Source: Cyclobacterium qasimii M12-11B (GTDB lineage: Bacteria; Bacteroidota; Bacteroidia; Cytophagales; Cyclobacteriaceae). From it: a stretch of 64,000 nucleotides of DNA. The position numbers were made by a program, and so were the translations under genes. Below the pieces are notes generated by a model that saw nothing but the letters and a program-made list of their open reading frames with translations, ran no database searches and was not told the origin of the DNA. Positions 9,294 through 18,890 of this stretch are shown here, piece after piece (position 1 is the first letter of the stretch; every line of letters begins with the position of its first letter). The stretch covers positions 1 through 64,000 of the forward strand of contig NZ_ATNM01000136.1 of assembly GCF_000427295.1 (NCBI RefSeq). Reading direction: 5' to 3'.

Positions 9294-10485
9294 TTTGTTC
9301 AATTGATTCTATTATTGACTTCAATTTGTTCAAGGCTGTTTCTATGTCTTCGTCCGGGATATTAAGCGGCGGCACAAGACGTATGACTGATTCGGCAGTC
9401 CCATTGACGATAACTCCATCATCCAATAGTGCCTTCACTATTGGCGCTGCAGGTCTGTCTAACTGTATGCCTATCATCATTCCTAATCCCCGAACTTCTT
9501 TGATCATTGGGTGGTCTTTAGACCATGATCTAACGGTATTCATAATATAATCTCCCTTTTTGAGAGACCTTTCTACTAAACCTTCTTCTAAAATGGTTGT
9601 AAGAGTAGCCAATGCAGCGGCTGATGCTAAAGGATTTCCGCCAAAAGTGGTACCATGATCTCCGTAATCAATTGCGTTTCCTACTTTTTCATTGCATAAA
9701 AATGCACCTATAGGCATTCCTCCGCCTAGTCCTTTAGCCAAGGTCATTATGTCTGGTTGTATGCCATAATGTTCTTTAGCAAACAGTTTTCCTGTTCGGC
9801 CTATACCACATTGAATTTCATCAAAAATAAGAAGCACATTGTTTTCATCACACAGCTCTCTTACAGCTTGCAAATATTTCTTATCAGCCGGAATCACTCC
9901 ACCTTCCCCTTGAACAGGTTCAAGGATTACTGCTGCTATTTGATCGTTGATTGCGGCTTTTAGCGCATCCAAATCGTTGAAGGGAACTTGAGAAAAACCT
10001 GAAGGTATTGGGGCAAAACCCTTTTGATATTTTTTCTGACCAGTAGCAATCGTTGCAAGGGTACGTCCGTGGAAGGAGTTTTCCATGGATATGATTCCTC
10101 CACCTCGATTGTTTTTGCTTGCATATTTTCGGGCTATTTTAATCGCTCCTTCTACCGATTCAGCACCACTATTAGTTAAAAAAACATGTTTCAATTTTGA
10201 CAAATCAACCAACAATTTGCTTAGTGCTACTTGAGGAGGACTTACAAAGAAATTAGAAATATGAATTAACTCAGCTGCTTGCTCTTGAATGGCACTCACC
10301 ACTTTAGGATGGCAATGTCCTAAATTATTAACGGCAATTCCTGCTAGCATATCAATGTATTCCTTTCCATCAGCATCCCATAACCGACTCCCTTTGCCTT
10401 TTATAAATGCCAAAGGAAAGCGCTTGAAGGTAGGTAAATAATTTTTTTTGTCTTCTTCGTACAAATACTCGTTCGAAATATGCAT
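9280..10485 (-). CDS. argD: acetylornithine aminotransferase
   Basis: A 401-residue class III aminotransferase. PLP lysine is Lys251 in LAKGLGGGMPIGAF; EPVQGEGGV and LIFDEIQCGIGRTG are the conserved cofactor motifs, and TTFGGNPL the phosphate contact. It converts N-acetylglutamate semialdehyde to N-acetylornithine with glutamate as donor. It starts two bases after argB ends and overlaps argC, so the three are one transcript. It may also serve in lysine synthesis, as ArgD does in other bacteria; no local evidence. Confidence 0.95.
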   Translation of the reverse strand: MHISNEYLYEEDKKNYLPTFKRFPLAFIKGKGSRLWDADGKEYIDMLAGIAVNNLGHCHPKVVSAIQEQAAELIHISNFFVSPPQVALSKLLVDLSKLKHVFLTNSGAESVEGAIKIARKYASKNNRGGGIISMENSFHGRTLATIATGQKKYQKGFAPIPSGFSQVPFNDLDALKAAINDQIAAVILEPVQGEGGVIPADKKYLQAVRELCDENNVLLIFDEIQCGIGRTGKLFAKEHYGIQPDIMTLAKGLGGGMPIGAFLCNEKVGNAIDYGDHGTTFGGNPLASAAALATLTTILEEGLVERSLKKGDYIMNTVRSWSKDHPMIKEVRGLGMMIGIQLDRPAAPIVKALLDDGVIVNGTAESVIRLVPPLNIPDEDIETALNKLKSIIESIEQNEKS

Positions 10486-10487
10486 GC

Positions 10488-11312
10488 TTAAAGTTTAATT
10501 GTTGTACCTATTGAAATTTGGTGGATGATATAATCCGTTATTTGCTCGGGACGAGTACCATTTAAGATTACAGCTTTTTTAACACCGGACTGAACCGCTG
10601 AAACACAGGATTCAATTTTAGGTATCATTCCTCCTGAAATAACATCCCCATAATACTTCGGAATGGTAGCTGTATCTATCTCCCTAATAATAGATGCTGG
10701 ATTGGGGTATTCCTTATAAAGTCCATCTACATCCGTCAGAACGATATAAGCATCGGCTTCAATTGCCGCAGCAATTTTACCTGCAAAAACATCCCCGTTA
10801 ATATTGTAATCATTGCCCTCTTCATCTGAAGCAATGCAAGTGATTACTGGGGAAAACTTATTCTCTAACAACGTTTCTATTAAAAGTGGATTGACGGTAA
10901 CTATATCTCCTACCTGGCCCAAATCAACTTTAACCTGTTCCCCATTTTCATTTAGCCCAGTATGCCATCTTTTCTGAGCAATAGCTAATTTACCATCTTT
11001 ACCTGAAAGCCCAACCGCTTTCAGCCCTTGTTTATTTAATAAATTAACGAGTGAGCTGTTTACTTCTCCTTTTAATGTTTTTTCAATGCAGGACATGGCC
11101 TCTAAACTGGTGTGCCTGTGTCCATCAAAAAATTCAGATTCTATTCCTGCATCCGCCAAAGACTTGTTGATAAAAGGGCCTCCACCATGCACCATTACTA
11201 CCTGTATTCCATGATCTTGCAAAACTTTCAACTTCTGAGCAATACCAACTTTAAGCGCTTCGCTGATCATTGCATTCCCACCATATTTAATGAGAATTTT
11301 ACGATATTCCAT
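10488..11312 (-). CDS. argB: acetylglutamate kinase
   Basis: A 274-residue amino-acid kinase and first gene of the arg operon. N-terminal IKYGGNAM holds the ATP-binding Lys; VMVHGGGPFINK is the glycine-rich substrate loop; YNINGDVFAGKIAAAI and GGMIPKI are typical of ArgB. It phosphorylates N-acetylglutamate, usually the step subject to arginine feedback. The short N terminus lacks the extra helix of arginine-sensitive kinases, which suggests, but does not prove, that feedback acts elsewhere. Confidence 0.94.
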   Translation of the reverse strand: MEYRKILIKYGGNAMISEALKVGIAQKLKVLQDHGIQVVMVHGGGPFINKSLADAGIESEFFDGHRHTSLEAMSCIEKTLKGEVNSSLVNLLNKQGLKAVGLSGKDGKLAIAQKRWHTGLNENGEQVKVDLGQVGDIVTVNPLLIETLLENKFSPVITCIASDEEGNDYNINGDVFAGKIAAAIEADAYIVLTDVDGLYKEYPNPASIIREIDTATIPKYYGDVISGGMIPKIESCVSAVQSGVKKAVILNGTRPEQITDYIIHQISIGTTIKL

Positions 11313-11328
11313 TGTATATATATTTTGT

Positions 11329-11358
11329 CAATATTAGATTTAATAAAACATTGCAAAA
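11329..11358 (-). promoter_or_regulatory. candidate promoter of the arg operon
   Basis: Minus-strand TTTTG (11358-11354) and TAATATTG (11336-11329, one mismatch from TAnnTTTG) are 17 bases apart and would place the start about 10 bases before the argB ATG. Confidence 0.45.
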
Positions 11359-11671
11359 TAAAAAAGCAATAATTATACCAAGGAGAGAAATTTATATTGG
11401 AAAAACCTTAAAAAATGAATTCATTTAAATATTGCTATGGAATATTGAAATAATGAAAGGGATCCGTCCTGTTTTGACAGTCTGTCATGAAAAATGCATA
11501 CACAGACCTTTAAGAATCTAATAATTCTTTCGCAATTTGTTAAAATTGTAAGAAAACTGATAAGCTAAAATTTTAAGGCATCAACCCAGTGCAAAACTCC
11601 CCTATTCAATGGCAAGGATTTAGAACAATATTGATTCATTTTGAAATTAAAGGAATGAATAAAAACACACC
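11359..11671. other. intergenic region upstream of argB
   Basis: No gene seen. A short palindromic GACAG-T-CTGTC lies at 11476-11486; too short to call an operator. No ARG-box-like site recognised. Confidence 0.35.
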
Positions 11672-12439
11672 TTATTCTTGAATCATGAATTCACCTGATA
11701 ACACAACTTCATTGCCTGTAATGCTGGAAATAAACCTTCCACCTCTTTTACTTAACTGCTCTGCTACCATTTCACTTTTATTGAGCCTCTCAGACCAAAA
11801 AGGCACCAGCATGGCATGGGAAGAGCCAGTAGCAAAATCTTCCAATTGACCAACATGTGGCACCAATGTTCTGCTAACGAAATCCACCTTGTCTCCAGGT
11901 GCTGTGATGGCGTATCCAAATATTTCAGAGTCTCTTAAACGCTTAAAATCAGGATTCATATTCTTTACAGAAGACTCAGAATCCGTTAGTATTAAGTGCT
12001 TGTTAGCCGTTTCATAAATGGCCAAGACTGGAATCCCTAAACCTTCTTTCAAAGGCAATGGACACTCAGAAATAAGCTTTAAAACGGGAATAGCTTCCAG
12101 GCGCATAGAAAAGGTATCCTCAGAAACCTCGACATTTATTTCTCCCCCTTTATAATAAAGGGTTATTTCAGGTTTCTCAAGATATTTGGAAAGGAAAATT
12201 CCTGCTGCTGCGGCTCCATGACCACATAATTCAATTTTTTCATCAGGGGCAAACCAACTCACATTGCAATTTTCATTTTTATCTATGAAAATAAAAGAGG
12301 TTGCCGGCAAACCTAATGCTGCTGCTTGCTGTTGCATCTCCTGATCTTCCAATATTTCACTTGTAAGCACAACTGCTGCTGGATTCCCTGTGTACCCCAA
12401 TTCTCTTGCTGTAAACACTGATATAATAACTGGCTTCAT
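11672..12439 (-). CDS. PhzF-family isomerase-like protein lacking the catalytic Glu
   Basis: A 255-residue PhzF/DapF-fold protein with family landmarks: GNPAAVV near residue 18, LCGHGAAAAGIF with the conserved His, and EDFATGSSHAML near the C terminus in place of the usual EDPxTGSA. In catalytic PhzF the second motif is LSE(S/T)xF with an essential Glu (E45). Here the same place reads LGLPATSFIF, so the Glu is replaced by Ala46. The fold is secure, while PhzF-type isomerase activity is doubtful; many family members have no known substrate. It lies 17 bases after trkH on the same strand and may be cotranscribed. Confidence 0.85.
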   Translation of the reverse strand: MKPVIISVFTARELGYTGNPAAVVLTSEILEDQEMQQQAAALGLPATSFIFIDKNENCNVSWFAPDEKIELCGHGAAAAGIFLSKYLEKPEITLYYKGGEINVEVSEDTFSMRLEAIPVLKLISECPLPLKEGLGIPVLAIYETANKHLILTDSESSVKNMNPDFKRLRDSEIFGYAITAPGDKVDFVSRTLVPHVGQLEDFATGSSHAMLVPFWSERLNKSEMVAEQLSKRGGRFISSITGNEVVLSGEFMIQE

Positions 12440-12456
12440 GGGCTAAGTGATTGCTA

Positions 12457-13907
12457 TTAATTGGCTCTCCAAAAATACGGAGTAAATAAAATCAATATGG
12501 TAAAGAGTTCTAATCTACCCAACAACATTAAAAAACTAAGAAATAATTTAGCAAAAGGCGAAAAGAAAGCAAAATTATCAACTGGCCCTACCCTACCAAT
12601 CCCGGGACCCACATTCCCCATAGAAGTAGCTACTGCGCCAAAAGAGGTTATTAGGTCATATCCCGCAATGGACATTACAATTGAACCCAAAACAAAGATC
12701 ATCAGATAAATCAGCAAGAAGTTCATGATATGGGTGATGACCTTTCCTGTAACACGTTCACCATTAATTTTCAAAGGAATCACTGCCCTTGGGTGCACAA
12801 TACGCTTAAATTCCAAGGTTGAATTTTTAACAAAGGTAAGGTGTCGAATAAATTTAATCCCTCCACTAGTAGATCCAGCACAGGCACCCATAAATAGGGT
12901 CATAAAGAAGATGATGGTTAAACCATTGCTATAAACGGTGTAATCAGCAGTTACGTATCCCGTAGTCGTAACCAGTGAGACAACTTGAAAAAGAACGTCC
13001 CTAAAAGATTTTTCAAAGCTATCGTCCATCAAAAAGTAAACGGCCGCAAAAATCCCAATTACCAGGAGTCCGACACTAATAAAATAGGCCCTGAATTCAT
13101 CACTTGCCCAAACCCTTTTGAAATGCCCTTTGAAGGCAAAGTAGATTAAGGTAAAGTTTGTTCCTGCTAAAAACATGAAGAAAACAGCAGTATACTGAAT
13201 CATTGGACTATCAAAATAGGCCATGCTATTGTTTTTGGTAGAAAACCCACCTGTAGACATGGTGGTAAGCGCATGATTCATGGCATCAAAAAAGGACATC
13301 CCTTCCAAATAATAAATACCGACCAAAAGTAGGGTGAGTCCAAAATAAATGAGCCATAGCCTCTTGGCCGTTTCCCTAATCCTCGGATGAACCTTATCGG
13401 AGGTAGGCCCAGGAGATTCTGCTACAAACAATTCAATTCCACCAATACCCAATAAAGGAAAGATAGCAACAGTCAATACTATAATACCCAAACCACCTAT
13501 CCACTGGGTCATACTTCTCCATAGCAATATCCCTTCAGGGAGTATTTCAATGTCTGTCAATATAGAGGCACCAGTAGTTGTAAATCCTGAAACAGTCTCA
13601 AAAATGGCGTCAGCATAATTTGGAATGGTACCGCTTAAGAGATAGGGCATCATGCCAAAAACAGACATTATTACCCAACTTAATGCCACAATCATGTAGC
13701 CTTCCCTTTTCCGTATATTCTGATCCTGATTTGCAAAGGAAAGAAAAAAGTTCCTCCAATAGTCAAACATATCAAAGCCGAACCAATCAAGGTGATCTGA
13801 TCTCCACTTTGATAGTAATAAGCGAAAGCGATGCTTGGAAACATTAAAATGCCAAGGAGCATCATCAATCCTCCCATAACTTTTAAGATTGCCTTATAAT
13901 GGATCAT
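12457..13907 (-). CDS. trkH: Trk potassium uptake protein TrkH (apparent -1 frameshift)
   Basis: Potassium-translocating membrane subunit of the Trk system. Two frames together make one 483-residue TrkH: 13907-13692 holds the first membrane hairpin (MIHYKAILKVMGG...) and the frame read from 13770 to 12457 holds the rest, from KREGYMIVALSW on. Selectivity-filter loops are visible: TTTGAS, TMSTGGFST, TTTGYVTAD, TSMGNVGPG. The switch falls in an A6 run on the plus strand (13744-13749). One added base restores the gene; equally, the minus strand reads T TTT TTC in the upstream frame, a canonical slippery heptamer. Since the window has many homopolymer breaks, a sequencing gap is more likely than true frameshifting. 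It starts three bases after trkA. Confidence 0.88.
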
Positions 13908-13909
13908 GA

Positions 13910-15255
13910 TTAATTAAATAATTTTTCCAGTACAGGTTTCGCTTCAGGAAGGGCAAGTACGATGGCTTTGTCATTGAGTTGCAATTGAAATTCACCATCG
14001 GGGATAAACACTTCTTCCCCCCTAATAACGCCTGCTACAATGGCCGTATCAGGGAAATGCAGTGCCTTTAGGTTCTTTTTGGTCAATTTATTGTTTTTAG
14101 AAACGGCATATTGGACAAATTCTGCCTCCACACCCTGAATACCAGAAACAGCTTCCACATGTCCCTTTTTCAAGTACCTGCTGACATGATTTGCTGCTAC
14201 CAGTTTTTTATTTATCAGGGAATCAACGCCAATACTGTGAGAAATATGGATGTATTCTCTGGTATCTACATGTGCAATGGTTTTATACACACCGTGATTT
14301 TTAGCACTAAGACTGGTAATAATATTGGTTTCGGAGCTATCGGTTAGTGCTAAAAAACCATCCATTGTTTCGAGACCTTCTTCTATAAGAAGATTAATGT
14401 TTTTGTAATCACCATGAATTATAAGTGCAGAATCCAACCTTTCTGCAAGCCATTTACACCGCTCTTTGTCATTATGGATCAAGGTAACCCCATAATCATC
14501 TTCTAATTCTCTGGCGGTCGAATACGCTAAGTCATCCCCCCCAATTATCATGACATTATGGATTTCCTTCTCTTTATGATGGACAAGATCCTTTACTGTA
14601 TTGACAGATTTATTATTGGAAATAAAAATACATGATCATTGTTGCGTATAAATGTATCTCCCCTAGGAATAATCGTTCTTTGGTCTCGCACAATTGCAAT
14701 GATCCTAATTTCTTTAAAAATTGGATCTGTACGCGTATCAGATAGTTTTCTGTTGATGAGTGGGGAATACCGGTCCAGTGTAATGCCTACCACGCTTAAC
14801 CTTCCGCCTTCAAATTCAATAACATCAGAAAAGCTAGAGCGTTTCATTAGCCTGGAAATCTCCTTGCTACAAAGCATGGAAGGAGAAATGATAGAGTCTA
14901 TACCGAGGTTCTCAAAATAGATTTTGTTCTCTTCGTATAGATAATCGTGGTTCCTAACCCTGGCGATTACCTTTTTCGCTCCTAGCTGTTTGGCTAAAAC
15001 TGCTGTACAAATATTGGTTTTTTCGGAAGTAGTAACCGCCAACATGAGTTCAGCATTGTGAATGTTGGCCTTCTTTAATATCTCAATTGATGCCGAATCT
15101 CCCTCTATGGTCAATACATCCAGCCTGGATCCAATATTGTCCAAAACATCCTTGTCCAAATCAATCAAGATGATATTCTTACTTTCGTAATAAAGCTGTT
15201 CCGCCAAGTGAAAACCCATATCACCTGCACCAGCGATCACGATATTAACTGCCAT
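13910..15255 (-). CDS. trkA: Trk potassium uptake regulator TrkA (apparent frameshift)
   Basis: Peripheral NAD-binding regulator of TrkH. The first half (15255-14593) has Rossmann motif VIAGAGDMGFHLAEQL and a TrkA_C domain; the second half (to 13910) restarts with VMIIGGDDLAYSTARELE and a second TrkA_C domain ending LPEAKPVLEKLF. The two halves are in different frames. Adding one base in the A5 run at 14624-14628 joins them through HVFFISNNKSVNTVKDL and gives 448 residues, the usual TrkA length. The second nucleotide-binding loop (GGDDLA) departs from GxGxxG, so only the first site looks fully competent. The gene is cotranscribed with trkH. Confidence 0.88.
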
Positions 15256-15369
15256 AGACTCGTCTTAAATTATTAAAGGGTAATATTAAACAAAAAAGGG
15301 CCAAGACCAATACTTATTAGCTGAATTCCAATTAATTTCAACTTCTACCAAATAAAAAACTGGAAGTTA

Positions 15370-17370
15370 TCAATCGTATTTCTCAAAAACCAAGGCCGTT
15401 CTATTGGTCATATAGATACTCAATTGCTGTTTTTGATCCGTAAAATAGGCCTTACTGGTGTCTATTCTGCCAAATCCCCCAAACTGTTTGTCATCTGAAT
15501 TAAGCACTAGGCGGTATTGACCCATTGAAGGTGCTCTAAATTTATAATCAGCAATGGCCTTCTGAGGATTAAAGGAAAAAGCAAACAACAAAGGACCTCT
15601 TGTGAAAATAATGACCTTATTTTCTGGATCAGCATGAACCTGATCCGCAAAAGGGGCATTCAATATATGGTATTGCTTCATTACAGCTATCATAGACTTG
15701 TCCCAGCTAATTAGGTACTGGTATTTAAGCTTTTTATCTTCCGCAAGACTCCATTGTCTTCGGGCGTACTGATAACTCCAATTATTACCTTCCCTTGGAA
15801 AATCCACCCATTCCGGATGGCCAAATTCATTGCCCATAAAATTCAAATAGCCTTCGCCTCCCAAACCTATGGTAAATAGCCTAAGTAGTTTGTGAATGGC
15901 TATCCCCCGATCGATGATAATGTTTTCATCCCCCACCTGCATGTGAAAATACATTTCCTTGTCCATCAGCCAAAATGCGATGGATTTATCTCCTACCAAT
16001 GCCTGATCATGTGATTCAGCATAGGCTATCGTTTTCTCTTTATACCTTCGGTCGCTTAATTCTTTCCAGAATTCTAGAATATCCCATTCCTCATCCTTTT
16101 TCTCCTTAAGCATTTTGATGTAAAAATCTGGAACCCCCATGGCCAGTCTATAATCAAATCCTACTCCTCCTTCAGCTGGTAATCTACACAGCCCGGGCAT
16201 TCCACTTACGTCTTCTGCAATGGAAATGGCAGATGGTTTTACTTCTTTGATAAGCGCATTGGCCAGTTGCAAATAGGTAATGGCGTCCCAATCCACATCT
16301 TTTTCAAAGTATTTTTCGAAATGGTCAAAAGTGGTCAGTCCATGGTGAAAATAAAGCATAGAGGTAACCCCATCAAACCTAAATCCATCAAAATGGAATT
16401 CCTCCAACCAGTATTTTAAGTTGGACAGTAAAAATCGTTTCACTTCCCATTTCCCATAATCAAACAACTTAGAATCCCATACTTCATGATACCCTCTAGG
16501 TCCCGCATGAAAATACTGATGATCTGATCCATCAAAACCATTCAGTCCTTCTGAAACATTTTGAACCGCATGGGAGTGTACCACATCCATAATAACAGCA
16601 AGTCCAAGGCCATGTGCCTTATTCACCAGGTACTTCAAATCCTCCGGTGTACCGAACCGACTTGAGGGACAGAAAAAACTGGAAACATGGTAACCAAAAG
16701 AGCCATAATAAGGATGCTCCATTACTGCCATTAATTGTATGGCATTGTAACCTAAATTTTTGATTTTAGGCAAAATTTCATCGGCAAAAGCCCGGTAGGT
16801 GCCGACAGCTTCTACCTCAAGCCCCATACCTACATGACATTCATAAATCAATAATCCATCTTTTGTGTAATCTGGCGTAAAATTCTGGTCTTCCCAAGTG
16901 AAAGGGCTTTCTGGAGACCATATTTGACCTGAAAAGTCCTTGCTTTCCTCATCCTGAACAACCCTTCTTATATAGGCGGGTATTCTATCTTGTTTCCCAT
17001 TTGCAGCTACTACATGTACTTTCACCAAACTTTTGTGTACAAGCCTGTCCTTATATTCAGCATAAGGTAAAACAATCTCCCAAACTCCCCATTCATCCCT
17101 CGTCAAGGGGTGGGTGTTTCGATCCCATTGGTTAAAGTCTCCAATCAGAAAAAGGGCTTTGGCTTCAGGAGCCCATTCTCTGTAAATCCAAACTTGCTTC
17201 TCCTTATCAAAATTAATCCCAAAATATTCATGACCCGAGGCAAAACTGCTTAGCCCTTCACCTTTCGTTGTTAGTGCTTCATAGGCCAATTGAAACCTAA
17301 CCCACCTCTGGTGGATTTCTTCCTTGTAATCCTCTAACCACGGGTCCTCCTGAACAATTTTCAATTTCAT
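15370..17370 (-). CDS. glgB: 1,4-alpha-glucan branching enzyme (GH13)
   Basis: A 666-residue branching enzyme that creates alpha-1,6 branches in glycogen. An N-terminal CBM48 domain (YFGINFDKEKQVWIYREWAPEAKALFLIGDFNQWD) precedes the GH13 barrel: DVVHSH, DGFRFDGVTSM with nucleophile Asp333, AEDVSG with acid/base Glu386, and YAESHDQALVGDKS with the third Asp. The motif set (YFHHGL, GVGFDYRLAMGVPDFYIKML) is that of the eukaryote-like GBE1 group, which many Bacteroidota use. No other glycogen gene is adjacent; the downstream trk genes are on the same strand after a 114-base gap. Confidence 0.93.
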   Translation of the reverse strand: MKLKIVQEDPWLEDYKEEIHQRWVRFQLAYEALTTKGEGLSSFASGHEYFGINFDKEKQVWIYREWAPEAKALFLIGDFNQWDRNTHPLTRDEWGVWEIVLPYAEYKDRLVHKSLVKVHVVAANGKQDRIPAYIRRVVQDEESKDFSGQIWSPESPFTWEDQNFTPDYTKDGLLIYECHVGMGLEVEAVGTYRAFADEILPKIKNLGYNAIQLMAVMEHPYYGSFGYHVSSFFCPSSRFGTPEDLKYLVNKAHGLGLAVIMDVVHSHAVQNVSEGLNGFDGSDHQYFHAGPRGYHEVWDSKLFDYGKWEVKRFLLSNLKYWLEEFHFDGFRFDGVTSMLYFHHGLTTFDHFEKYFEKDVDWDAITYLQLANALIKEVKPSAISIAEDVSGMPGLCRLPAEGGVGFDYRLAMGVPDFYIKMLKEKKDEEWDILEFWKELSDRRYKEKTIAYAESHDQALVGDKSIAFWLMDKEMYFHMQVGDENIIIDRGIAIHKLLRLFTIGLGGEGYLNFMGNEFGHPEWVDFPREGNNWSYQYARRQWSLAEDKKLKYQYLISWDKSMIAVMKQYHILNAPFADQVHADPENKVIIFTRGPLLFAFSFNPQKAIADYKFRAPSMGQYRLVLNSDDKQFGGFGRIDTSKAYFTDQKQQLSIYMTNRTALVFEKYD

Positions 17371-17415
17371 ATAGCTGTCTGCAAAAGTGATTGTATAAAT
17401 ATTTAAAAACTGTTG

Positions 17416-18852
17416 TTATTCCTTTACTGGAAGGCCATTCTCTTTCCAACGATCATATCCTCCTTCTAAATTGTACACATGCTTAAATCCCTTCGCTACT
17501 AATAAATCAGCGGCTTTACCGCTCCTACCTCCTACTTTGCAATACACTAGTATTGTCTGGTTTTTATCTAAGCCTGAAATTTTTTCAGCAAATCCCTCCT
17601 CAAGGAAGTCAATGTTCACAGCACCTGTTATTAGTCCCTGATCAACTTCTTGTTTCGTACGAACATCTAATACCAATGCTTCCATTTTATTATCTGCTAT
17701 TGAGAAGGTCTCTGGGTTGAGTATAACTACACGGTCTGTATCTTCAGACAAGGAATCATTTGAAACATTACTTTCTGATATTAAAGAATTAACACGCGCA
17801 TAGGTACCTCCTTCAAATTGCACCTTATAATCCCCCTCCAGTCTTTGATCAGGAACAAAATAATCTGTACTAATCAATTGGGCTCCACTTGAAAATGCCA
17901 TGTCTCTTCTTTCCGTCAGGTTAGACCTGGCCTCTTTCGTTTCAGCATCTGCTCTTGTTCTGACTATAAATCCTTTTTCTACCAAATTCTTAATCTGATC
18001 ATGATTTTTAATGGGGTCATTGATGATATGTATCGCAGACATGGGATGGTCTTCGGGTACCGTCACAAACATAAGCCCATCCGTGCCATCATTGGTTTTG
18101 GAAAGGTATTCATTCAATTTAGGTTCTCCTTCATCTAGAATAAAAATGAATTTACCCCTCGCTTTGGATAAGTCTGGCCAGCCAGATTGAGTAACGGCGG
18201 TTCTTAGGTCCTTAGACGCTCCTTTAAGTTCTTTGGGAGTTATTAGTTTATCAATCCCTAAAAATTCACCTATTTCCTTATCCAGCATTGAAAAAACAGC
18301 GCTATCAAACGCCAGTGCTTCTGCAAACCCACGATCGGGGTAATTGGCATCTTTAGCATTCAGGCTAATAAAGATTGGCAGGTGGTTGGGATGAATAGAA
18401 GACCAGTTTTTCAAATCAGTCAAATACGCTCTAAACAAGGCATGATGACTTAAAAAATCTATGTCTTGCACGTGAAACACTTTAAAACCTGGTTTATCAA
18501 AGTCCGTATCCCAATCATCTTCAGCAATTGCTCCTTTTCCTAAAGGATTACTAAATCTCCCTCCTTCAGGGTCATGATAAACATCCAACTCCAACAATCG
18601 AATACCTGCATCCAACTGTTTCCAGATATCGGGGTGACTATAATCCAGGCTTTGGGCCATCTCTGGGCTTTCCTTTTTGATTTGATTTAAGAGCACTTCA
18701 GGTATCGGGCGCTTATAGCTGTTATGTGTACCAATAAGCTGAATTTGATTGATTTTAAGGGGCTTAACCTCACTCTCCTGATGTTTTGTCTTTTCGCAAC
18801 TGACAAATAATACTGATAGGCAAATAATAAAACACCTAAAAAACGTATGCAT
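17416..18852 (-). CDS. Ca2+-dependent PI-PLC-like lipoprotein fused to rhodanese
   Basis: A 478-residue lipoprotein (signal peptide ending VSC, lipid Cys19). Residues about 35-345 resemble the Ca2+-dependent phosphoinositide phospholipase C family: QIQLIGTHNSYKRP with catalytic-type His43, LLELDVYHDPEGG, FKVFHVQDIDF with a second His, FIFILDEGEPK and ISTDYFVPDQR. The last about 110 residues are a rhodanese domain with VYCKVGGRSG (Cys438) and HVYNLEGGYDRWKENGLPV. The first part suggests a periplasmic or surface phosphodiester hydrolase; the second a persulfide or thiol carrier. Substrate unknown. Next to the EEP-family gene, which lies 38 bases upstream on the same strand, so a two-gene phosphodiesterase operon is plausible. 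Confidence 0.82.
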   Translation of the reverse strand: MHTFFRCFIICLSVLFVSCEKTKHQESEVKPLKINQIQLIGTHNSYKRPIPEVLLNQIKKESPEMAQSLDYSHPDIWKQLDAGIRLLELDVYHDPEGGRFSNPLGKGAIAEDDWDTDFDKPGFKVFHVQDIDFLSHHALFRAYLTDLKNWSSIHPNHLPIFISLNAKDANYPDRGFAEALAFDSAVFSMLDKEIGEFLGIDKLITPKELKGASKDLRTAVTQSGWPDLSKARGKFIFILDEGEPKLNEYLSKTNDGTDGLMFVTVPEDHPMSAIHIINDPIKNHDQIKNLVEKGFIVRTRADAETKEARSNLTERRDMAFSSGAQLISTDYFVPDQRLEGDYKVQFEGGTYARVNSLISESNVSNDSLSEDTDRVVILNPETFSIADNKMEALVLDVRTKQEVDQGLITGAVNIDFLEEGFAEKISGLDKNQTILVYCKVGGRSGKAADLLVAKGFKHVYNLEGGYDRWKENGLPVKE

Positions 18853-18890
18853 ATTTTTTTTAATTAAATATATCGAATCTTAATTAGAAA

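Noticed and set aside
13692-13907. 71-residue frame as an independent small membrane protein
   Set aside because: It is the N-terminal hairpin of TrkH, begins three bases after trkA and completes TrkH to the normal length when one base is restored.
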